Made by a program: the position numbers and the translations under genes. 42,845 bases of DNA from Saccharofermentans sp. (GTDB lineage: Bacteria; Bacillota; Clostridia; Saccharofermentanales; Saccharofermentanaceae): NCBI GenBank assembly GCA_016292145.1, contig JAEFBA010000012.1:1-42845 (forward strand), read 5' to 3'. Below are positions 35,007-42,845 of the stretch, piece by piece. The first letter of the stretch is position 1. Each line of letters opens with the position of its first letter. Below the pieces are notes generated by a model, which saw only the letters and a list, made by a program, of their open reading frames with translations, was not told where the DNA came from and did no database searches.

Positions 35007-36199
35007 ACCAGGTCAAGGCAGATCCCGCCGACATCAAAGAGCAGATCACTTACTGCGTTCTGAATGCCATATCAGGTGAGACGGACCCGTCGGATGAGAA
35101 GCTCAGGGAGATAATCTCTGACGTCATCTCCGATAATCCTTCCTACAAGATGAATCTGGACCAGAAACGCGAGATGGCTCAGATGGTATTCAATTCGTTA
35201 AGGCGCCTCGATGTCATAGAGCCACTGATGGAAGATCCGTCGATCACGGAGATAATGGTCAACGGACCCTATAAGATCTTTTTCGAGCGCGGAGGAAAAC
35301 TCTATAAATCCAATCTTTCCTTCCGCGATGAAGAGTCGCTTAAGACATGCATCTCGTGCTTTTTCGCGAACCAGAACAGACCTCTTAACGAAGCTAACCC
35401 CATTGCTGATTTAAGACTTCCTGACGGCTCAAGAGCAAACGCCGTGCTGCCTCCGATATCAAGGGAGACAACAGTAACGATAAGGAAGTTTACCGGCATC
35501 ACGCATGACATCGTAACGCTGATAAGACAGGACTTCATAAGCGAAGATGCAGCAAGGTTTCTTGCGGAGTGCGTAAGGAATAAAAGGACCATCTTCATAT
35601 GCGGCGGTACAGGGAGCGGAAAGACAACTTTCCTGAATTCACTGTCGAACTTCATACCGAAGAATGAAAGGATCGTAACCATAGAAGACTCGGCTGAACT
35701 AAAGCTTCAGGGGATCGACAATCTGGTTCAGATGGAAGGAAGGCTCCCCGGGCCTGACGGCACAGGAGAAGTAAACATAGGAATGATGATCAGAGCCTCT
35801 CTTCGTATGAGGCCTGACCGCATCATCGTAGGTGAAGTCAGAGGCAAGGAAAGCGCAGATCTCCTGTCCTGCTTAACAAGCGGGCACCCGGGCTCCATGA
35901 GCACGGGACATAGCAATTCCTGCTTCGAGATGATGGAAAGGCTTACGGCCATGATAATGTCCGGGTCATCTCTTCCCTACGACGCAATCCTTTCACAGGT
36001 ATCGATGGGAATAAACATAGTCCTTCACATAATGAGAAGCCGTGAAGGCAAAAGATACATAGATGAGATCTGTGAGGTAATGCCGCCTCAGGATCACGAA
36101 TACAGGCTTAAGACTCTTTACAGAAACAAAGGAGGTGAAGGACTTGAACGTATCGCAAGCGATGAAGATATCAAAAGAGCGATGGCTTACCGTGCGTAA
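35003..36199 (+). CDS. CpaF/TadA family pilus assembly ATPase
   Basis: This is the secretion ATPase that drives Flp/Tad pilus assembly (and retraction in some systems). The 398-residue protein has the N-terminal helical part, the family segment ITEIMVNGPYKIFFERGGKL, Walker A ICGGTGSGKTTFLNSL, ERIVTIEDSAEL, RMRPDRIIVGEVRGKE and STGHSNSC (His box). It lies in the cytoplasm beneath the inner-membrane platform encoded by the next gene. Translation is coupled to the preceding gene, and the 3' end overlaps the next gene by 56 bases. Confidence 0.93.
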   Translation: MNQVKADPADIKEQITYCVLNAISGETDPSDEKLREIISDVISDNPSYKMNLDQKREMAQMVFNSLRRLDVIEPLMEDPSITEIMVNGPYKIFFERGGKLYKSNLSFRDEESLKTCISCFFANQNRPLNEANPIADLRLPDGSRANAVLPPISRETTVTIRKFTGITHDIVTLIRQDFISEDAARFLAECVRNKRTIFICGGTGSGKTTFLNSLSNFIPKNERIVTIEDSAELKLQGIDNLVQMEGRLPGPDGTGEVNIGMMIRASLRMRPDRIIVGEVRGKESADLLSCLTSGHPGSMSTGHSNSCFEMMERLTAMIMSGSSLPYDAILSQVSMGINIVLHIMRSREGKRYIDEICEVMPPQDHEYRLKTLYRNKGGEGLERIASDEDIKRAMAYRA

Positions 36200-37706
36200 C
36201 AGAAGTCACCCCTTTGCAGTTTTCCTTGCAAAGACTGTCTGGGTATATCCGGTCTTTGTTGCCGTTGTATATTTTGCGTCCGGCCTTTTCATCAGTTCTG
36301 AAACTGTAAGACTGATACTCGCAGTTGCGCTGAGTATCCTTCCGTGGAAAGAAGCAATGAAGAAGATCTACTCGAATAACTACAGGCACATGAGAACCCA
36401 GCTTCTGGTCCTTCTTCAGGTGCTTACCACAAGTGTGTCGAGCGGATATTCGATAGAGAAATCACTTCTTCTGATAAGACCCGTTATCGAGAGGACATTC
36501 GGCAGACGTTCAATGCTGTTAAAGCCTCTGATAAATCTCGAGAATAATTTGAAGCTTCATGTAAGCCTTGAAGAATCTCTTAATACATTTGCACGGCAGA
36601 TCGCATTTCCCGAGACAGTTCCAATATTCCATGCCCTTGCCATATCAGGAGAGATCGGCAATAACAGTCTTTCGATACTGAGAAGTTCATGTCAGATGCT
36701 GTCTGAACTTAATGCGGTTCAAGGAGAGATTGCGGCTTCCAATGCAGGCAAAAATGCCGAAGCGGCCATACTGTGCGCAATGCCTTTTGGCGTAACATTC
36801 GCACTTAACTACATGAGCCGTGAATATCTTGATATGGCAAGAAATACAAGGACCGGATCTTTTCTCCTGGCCATAGCGTTCGGCGTATGCACGATAGCAT
36901 GTGCGATGCTCTTAAAGTTCATGTCACATGAGCATGGAAGAAAAGCTTATAAGTCCGAACTTGCAGTAAATCTGACTTCAGGGAAAGCATACAAGACACC
37001 CCTTACCGGACTTATAAAGAAGATCTTTCCTGCAAGCTTCATTACTGCAAGACACGAACTCTTTAACGAGCTCTCGGTAAATCCGGATTACACTTATGAG
37101 CAGTATCTAAAAAAGCAGCTTTTGACAGGAGCAGTATTCCTTGCCCTGTCAGCTTCAATACTCATAACACTTGGTAAGAACCCTCTCTTTGCGCTCTTTT
37201 TAACGGCCGCATTATTGTTACTTGGCGGATTTGAGATCAGGTCTGATGTTGAGCGCAAAAGAGAGGATCTTATGAGTGATATCCCCTTGTTCCTGTGTCT
37301 GATGTCGACACTTCTTGAATCAGGAATGCAGCTGCCAAAAGCGATATCAATTTGCGCTAAAGCATTCGATGAGAACAAGAGTTTATCGCTTGAGATAAAG
37401 AACCTAAGAGCAATGATCTTAAGCGGCATACCCGCTTCAGACGCGATCGAGAAATTCTCCTTAAGGATCCAGATCCCTGAAGCGCAGGCAGCGCTGCTCC
37501 TTGTGGCAAGGTACGGCAGGCTCGGCACCTCGGAAGTACTGAACATGTTGAATCTTCAGTCCCAGGCATGCTGGAACTTGTGCAGAAACGCCTCGCGCAA
37601 AAGGCAGGAACGTGAAGCATTAGGAATGATCATCCCTATGACGCTTGATTTCATAAGCGTCCTGATGGTCGCCATGACACCCGCAATTATCTCACTCGGC
37701 ATATAA
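36144..37706 (+). CDS. fused TadB-TadC pilus platform protein
   Basis: The 520-residue protein carries two type II secretion F (GspF-like) domains that in most Tad loci are the separate proteins TadB and TadC. The first domain (about residues 60-250, with TQLLVLLQVLTTSVSSGYSI and HALAISGEIGNNSLSILRS) is followed by two helices. The second (about 330-520, with FLCLMSTLLESGMQLPKAIS and LLVARYGRLGTSEVLNML) ends in a final helix. At least five membrane segments are visible. A TTG at 36144 is the preferred start because AAAGGAGG lies 8 bp before it. A GTG at 36135 sits on the ribosome site itself, and an ATG at 36162 is also possible. The fusion fixes a 1:1 ratio of the two halves. Confidence 0.85.
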   Translation: MNVSQAMKISKERWLTVRNRSHPFAVFLAKTVWVYPVFVAVVYFASGLFISSETVRLILAVALSILPWKEAMKKIYSNNYRHMRTQLLVLLQVLTTSVSSGYSIEKSLLLIRPVIERTFGRRSMLLKPLINLENNLKLHVSLEESLNTFARQIAFPETVPIFHALAISGEIGNNSLSILRSSCQMLSELNAVQGEIAASNAGKNAEAAILCAMPFGVTFALNYMSREYLDMARNTRTGSFLLAIAFGVCTIACAMLLKFMSHEHGRKAYKSELAVNLTSGKAYKTPLTGLIKKIFPASFITARHELFNELSVNPDYTYEQYLKKQLLTGAVFLALSASILITLGKNPLFALFLTAALLLLGGFEIRSDVERKREDLMSDIPLFLCLMSTLLESGMQLPKAISICAKAFDENKSLSLEIKNLRAMILSGIPASDAIEKFSLRIQIPEAQAALLLVARYGRLGTSEVLNMLNLQSQACWNLCRNASRKRQEREALGMIIPMTLDFISVLMVAMTPAIISLGI

Positions 37707-37720
37707 AGGAGGAAAAGGCT

Positions 37721-37894
37721 ATGCGACAGACAAAGAAACGTTGGAATAAGAAAGGTATGGGAACCGTTGAGATCGTAATAATCATCGCGGTGCTCGTAGC
37801 ATTGGCCCTGCTCTTCAGGACCGGTCTTACGGAATATGGAGAAAAGGTTATGGATTTCTGTTTTGACGATTCAAAGATAGCTTCCGCCTTCTGA
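37721..37894 (+). CDS. flp: Flp-type type IVb prepilin (57 residues)
   Basis: This short gene was found by reading the gap after the platform gene. It encodes a basic leader MRQTKKRWNKKG, then MGTVEIVIIIAVLVALALLF and a 25-residue acidic tail. Cleavage after Gly12 would leave Met+1 and the required Glu at +5 (Glu17), the hallmark of type IV prepilins, followed by a hydrophobic spine. The size matches Flp1 pilins of Clostridia. AAAGGAGG at 37705-37713 lies 7 bp before the ATG. It is probably the major structural subunit of the pilus built by the preceding ATPase and platform. No prepilin peptidase gene is in the window, so processing must come from elsewhere. Confidence 0.88.
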   Translation: MRQTKKRWNKKGMGTVEIVIIIAVLVALALLFRTGLTEYGEKVMDFCFDDSKIASAF

Positions 37895-37944
37895 ATCCTC
37901 ACCTGTAAAAAGAGTTTTTGAGTTATTTATAAAGGACCATAAAA

Positions 37945-39222
37945 ATGCAGATAAAGAAGGGACCCTACGGATACTACGCTATAGAGAAGCTGGACAGTCC
38001 GGATAAAATATGTGCTTATGCCGAAGAGGTAATTGCCGGAAACAAGTCAGACTTCTATCTTCAGCCTGTTACCGATCTATTCGGATCGGGAGCAATGTGC
38101 AGTTTTGAATTCTCAGGTTATTTACAACTCACAGACCCGGAGTTTTCCGTATTTTCTCCGGGAAAGAAAACCGCCTCACACAAAAAAGATAATAAGAACC
38201 TGAGTTTGAGGCGCAGATCTGTCGGGGACCTTTTTTATGCATTCGCCAAGCTATTAGATAACCTTATCTCCCCCTCATGTTTAGTGCTTGACCCTAACAT
38301 GATATTCACCGATCCTGAAGGCATCTCCGTTAAGATGTGCTGCCTTCCGGTAAAGAGCCATCCTGAAGATCTCTGCATATCTTCATTGGGTGCTGCGCGT
38401 CTTGAAGAACTCCTTAATTGTGATTTCTTCAAGAGCATCATTACCGACGACGAGAAAAACGCATTGGTATACAGCGTAAAAGAAAACAACGAAGAGATGT
38501 TCTTAAAGATAGCCGGACTCATCAGAGGCAACGGCGAAGATGACTCCGTATCCATGAATATTCAGAGCAGGAAAGCACCTGCTGCGGAAGGACTTCCTTC
38601 AGCTTTAAGGAACCTTTCCAAAAGCGAGAAAGACCTTGTTATCGCAGCTCTTTCGTCAGTTCTCTCAGTACTTTCGCTGCTCGGTAAGATGCCTCTTCCC
38701 TGTATCCTATTCTACTTGCTTTCAGTGATAATATTCATTTCCACGCTGATGAATCAAAAGAAGACAAAAGCAAGTATCAGGAAAACAGAATCACAGGAAC
38801 AATCAAGACAGAGAAGCTCGATCCTGTTTTCGGATAACCCTGTGATCTCTCAATCTGACGACAGCTCATCTGAGAGCGGAACCGAATATGCATTAGACCT
38901 TTATAAGCCACTTATTACGGGAAGACTTACGTTGCTCTCGGACAATGACAAAATAAACAGCAACTACACGCTCTATCTTGATAAGACGACTATAGGTTCT
39001 GACTGTTTCCTGTCGGATATAGTTCTGGATGAACAAGGTATCGCACCTCTTCATGCAGTGATAAGACAGACAAACGGATCTTTCTACTTAGAACCCGCAA
39101 AAGGCTCCGGGAAAACATTTATAGAAGATTCTCCGGTTGAAACCGGCAGATCATATGAAATCAAATCCGGACAGAAGATAGCATTTGGAGATATTGAGTT
39201 CAGGTTTGGAACATCAAATTAA
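37945..39222 (+). CDS. membrane protein with N-terminal DUF6382-like region and C-terminal FHA domain
   Basis: The 425-residue protein has an N-terminal cytoplasmic region of about 220 residues resembling the DUF6382 domain found in Flp loci of Clostridia (SVGDLFYAFAKLLDNLISP). One or two membrane helices follow (about 235-270, LVIAALSSVLSVLSLLGKMP onward), then a Ser-rich linker and an FHA domain (about 330-425, with TTIGSDCFLSDIVLD, PLHAVIRQTNGSFYLEP and a closing IAFGDIEFRF). FHA domains bind phosphothreonine, so Ser/Thr kinase control of the pilus is a reasonable inference. FHA conserved Gly-Ser and His are kept, but the usual Arg of the GR motif is missing. It lies 50 bp after the pilin gene. 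Confidence 0.8.
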   Translation: MQIKKGPYGYYAIEKLDSPDKICAYAEEVIAGNKSDFYLQPVTDLFGSGAMCSFEFSGYLQLTDPEFSVFSPGKKTASHKKDNKNLSLRRRSVGDLFYAFAKLLDNLISPSCLVLDPNMIFTDPEGISVKMCCLPVKSHPEDLCISSLGAARLEELLNCDFFKSIITDDEKNALVYSVKENNEEMFLKIAGLIRGNGEDDSVSMNIQSRKAPAAEGLPSALRNLSKSEKDLVIAALSSVLSVLSLLGKMPLPCILFYLLSVIIFISTLMNQKKTKASIRKTESQEQSRQRSSILFSDNPVISQSDDSSSESGTEYALDLYKPLITGRLTLLSDNDKINSNYTLYLDKTTIGSDCFLSDIVLDEQGIAPLHAVIRQTNGSFYLEPAKGSGKTFIEDSPVETGRSYEIKSGQKIAFGDIEFRFGTSN

Positions 39223-39248
39223 TACAAATAAAAAGTGGAGGAATAATT

Positions 39249-39884
39249 GTGAGCACCTGTTACAACTACTTTTTAGGGTACATGAAGGATGATAAGATTT
39301 TTCCGCTAGGCCCTTATGACAGCAAAGGAAAACTTAGATCAATCAACTCAAGTGTATTCGGAAAGATTCAAGATAAATGCAGCTTTACTGACGTCAAGAA
39401 TTCAGAAGCAAGTGAAGAGCTCCATAAAGAATTCGATTACGAGAGTAATGTCAATAGAAACAAAACCAAAATGGTTCTAACCTCACTGAAAAAGGCCAAA
39501 CTAAATGATCTTCCCTCTGGAGATTATATTAAACGTGGTTATTTTCTGATGAGTGATGTAACAAATTATGAATCCTCAGATGGTCGGGATTTCTATTTTC
39601 ACGACTATAAATCTCCATCTGTATTTTCAGAAATGATAAAGAATGAGAACCAGAATAAGACCAAATCATACGATTACGACGGAGAACCTGTTTATCGAAA
39701 TATCACTTCGGATTATATGTATTTTGCTTATCCTGATTACAGCAGTGAACAATATGAATCATTTGTTATAAAAACATTTGCTGAATCACTAAGAAAAAAC
39801 GAAGGTATACCTGCAAGTGAAATAGTCGTATTGTACACAGAAACAAAAACGGTCGAAAAGGAAAACTATACGTTTGTTATATAA
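39249..39884 (+). CDS. unknown A+T-rich protein at the end of the Flp locus
   Basis: I do not recognise this 211-residue protein. It starts at a GTG with GGAGG well placed (39238-39242), 26 bp after the FHA gene. It has no signal peptide or membrane helix and is rich in Lys, Asn, Asp, Ser and Tyr. It opens MSTCYNYFLGYMKDDKIFPL and includes DFYFHDYKSPSVFSEM; both resemble small toxin-antitoxin or phage-associated accessory proteins only in composition. Its base composition is visibly more A+T-rich than the pilus and atp genes on either side, suggesting recent acquisition. It may be co-transcribed with the Flp locus. It converges on atpC with a 6-bp gap. Confidence 0.6.
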   Translation: MSTCYNYFLGYMKDDKIFPLGPYDSKGKLRSINSSVFGKIQDKCSFTDVKNSEASEELHKEFDYESNVNRNKTKMVLTSLKKAKLNDLPSGDYIKRGYFLMSDVTNYESSDGRDFYFHDYKSPSVFSEMIKNENQNKTKSYDYDGEPVYRNITSDYMYFAYPDYSSEQYESFVIKTFAESLRKNEGIPASEIVVLYTETKTVEKENYTFVI

Positions 39885-39890
39885 CTATCC

Positions 39891-40397
39891 TTACTGCAGT
39901 CTCGGCATTTTTCCGTCAGGGAAATCAGTCTTCTTGTAACCTGCGAGTCGTTCTCTCTGAGCATCGGTACCGTAACGTTCGATGAACTTCATTCTCGCAA
40001 GGGCACGCTTTCCTTTAGCAACGCTGTCTTCGGAGAATACAGGTCTGCCGTTCTTATCGACATGAGTCTTTATCTCTTCCAAAGCATTGTTATAAGCGGT
40101 AACGATCCTTCTAAGACGCATGTTTTCGGGCCATTCTGCTGAGTTGCAGATGATAAGCGCAAGCATGCCGTTGATCTCGCAATAGCCTTCAGAGACCATA
40201 CAGTACCTTGTCTCACCGTTGGTCGTAAGCGCACATGCACCGGGCTCCAAGGCAGCTACAAAGGGTGTGTGGCCTGCCATGAAACCGAACTCACCGTCGC
40301 TCGTGGGAATACGGACGCTGTCAACCTGACCCTCGAAGAAATCTTCATAAGGGGTAACTATAAGAAGGTTGATCTTGTGAGATACGTGGTCTGCCAT
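39891..40397 (-). CDS. atpC: F1 ATP synthase epsilon subunit
   Basis: The epsilon subunit couples the gamma shaft to the c-ring and can inhibit hydrolysis with its C-terminal helices. The N-terminal beta-sandwich is clear (INLLIVTPYEDFFEGQVDSV, PTSDGEFGFMAGHTPFVAAL). The helical C-terminal part runs to 168 residues, about 30 longer than the usual 130-140, ending in a Lys/Pro-rich tail. It follows atpD by 9 bp without a clear ribosome site, so translation is probably coupled. Confidence 0.9.
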   Translation of the reverse strand: MADHVSHKINLLIVTPYEDFFEGQVDSVRIPTSDGEFGFMAGHTPFVAALEPGACALTTNGETRYCMVSEGYCEINGMLALIICNSAEWPENMRLRRIVTAYNNALEEIKTHVDKNGRPVFSEDSVAKGKRALARMKFIERYGTDAQRERLAGYKKTDFPDGKMPRLQ

Positions 40398-40406
40398 ATA
40401 AAGAGA

Positions 40407-42801
<2,395 letters not shown>

Positions 42802-42805
42802 AAGA

Positions 42806-42845
42806 TCAGTAGTCCTCTACGTACTCCTCGTGATCCCTGAGGAAT
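42806..42845 (-). CDS. atpA: ATP synthase alpha subunit, last 12 codons
   Basis: The edge of the window holds a minus-strand frame ending FLRDHEEYVEDY-stop, 4 bp before atpG. Gene order alpha-gamma-beta-epsilon is standard, so this should be the 3' end of atpA. The identification rests on context, because only 12 residues are visible. Confidence 0.6.
   Translation of the reverse strand, partial: FLRDHEEYVEDY

Overview
The window looks like chromosomal DNA of an anaerobic Bacillota/Clostridia bacterium, plausibly a gut or rumen relative of Ruminococcaceae or Saccharofermentans. The genus is a guess; the class rests on an S-box (SAM-I) riboswitch in front of metK, consensus sigma-A promoters, strong AGGAGG-type ribosome sites, a NadD-YqeK fusion, a RecD2-ComF pair and a Flp locus with an FHA protein. 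No rRNA, tRNA, CRISPR array, prophage or insertion sequence was seen. The only gene-free stretch above 300 bases is 33654-34097. It holds the metK riboswitch and promoter and the promoter of the Flp locus.

Layout. 1-2.7 kb: the 3' part of a MATE exporter faces a membrane HD-GYP protein, with a tandem pair of hairpin repeats between them. 2.8-4.6 kb: birA, then convergent comEA. 4.6-9.2 kb: a minus-strand housekeeping operon (ACT-domain protein, hom, purD, nadD-yqeK, rsfS) behind a recognisable promoter. 9.4-15 kb: a second minus-strand operon (argS, M3 oligopeptidase, rRNA methyltransferase, rdgB). 15.2-16.2 kb: a lone MraY-like membrane glycophosphotransferase. 16.2-29.0 kb: a small membrane protein and five head-to-tail paralogues of a roughly 795-residue lipoprotein that joins an N-terminal sensor-like domain to an ABC-type solute-binding domain, with no permease or ATPase nearby. 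29.2-33.7 kb: recD2-comF and riboswitch-controlled metK. 34.1-39.9 kb: a compact Tad/Flp-type pilus locus (degenerate TadZ-like protein, CpaF ATPase, fused TadB-TadC, a 57-residue Flp prepilin, a DUF6382-like/FHA protein and an A+T-rich unknown). 39.9-42.8 kb: the end of the F1-ATPase operon (atpA 3' end, atpG, atpD, atpC).

The most interesting signal is regulatory. The promoter of the Flp locus and the promoter of comEA, about 29 kb apart and on opposite strands, share a 28-bp element (25/28 identical). It consists of three TTGTCG-type half-sites spaced exactly 10 bp. In both promoters the -10 box begins exactly 50 bp after the first half-site begins, and the -35 box is poor. This points to one activator that switches on DNA uptake (ComEA) and a Flp pilus together, that is, a candidate Flp-pilus-based competence regulon. 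At comEA the predicted transcription start falls on the ATG, so its mRNA may be leaderless. The second notable system is the orphan array of five sensor/solute-binding lipoproteins.
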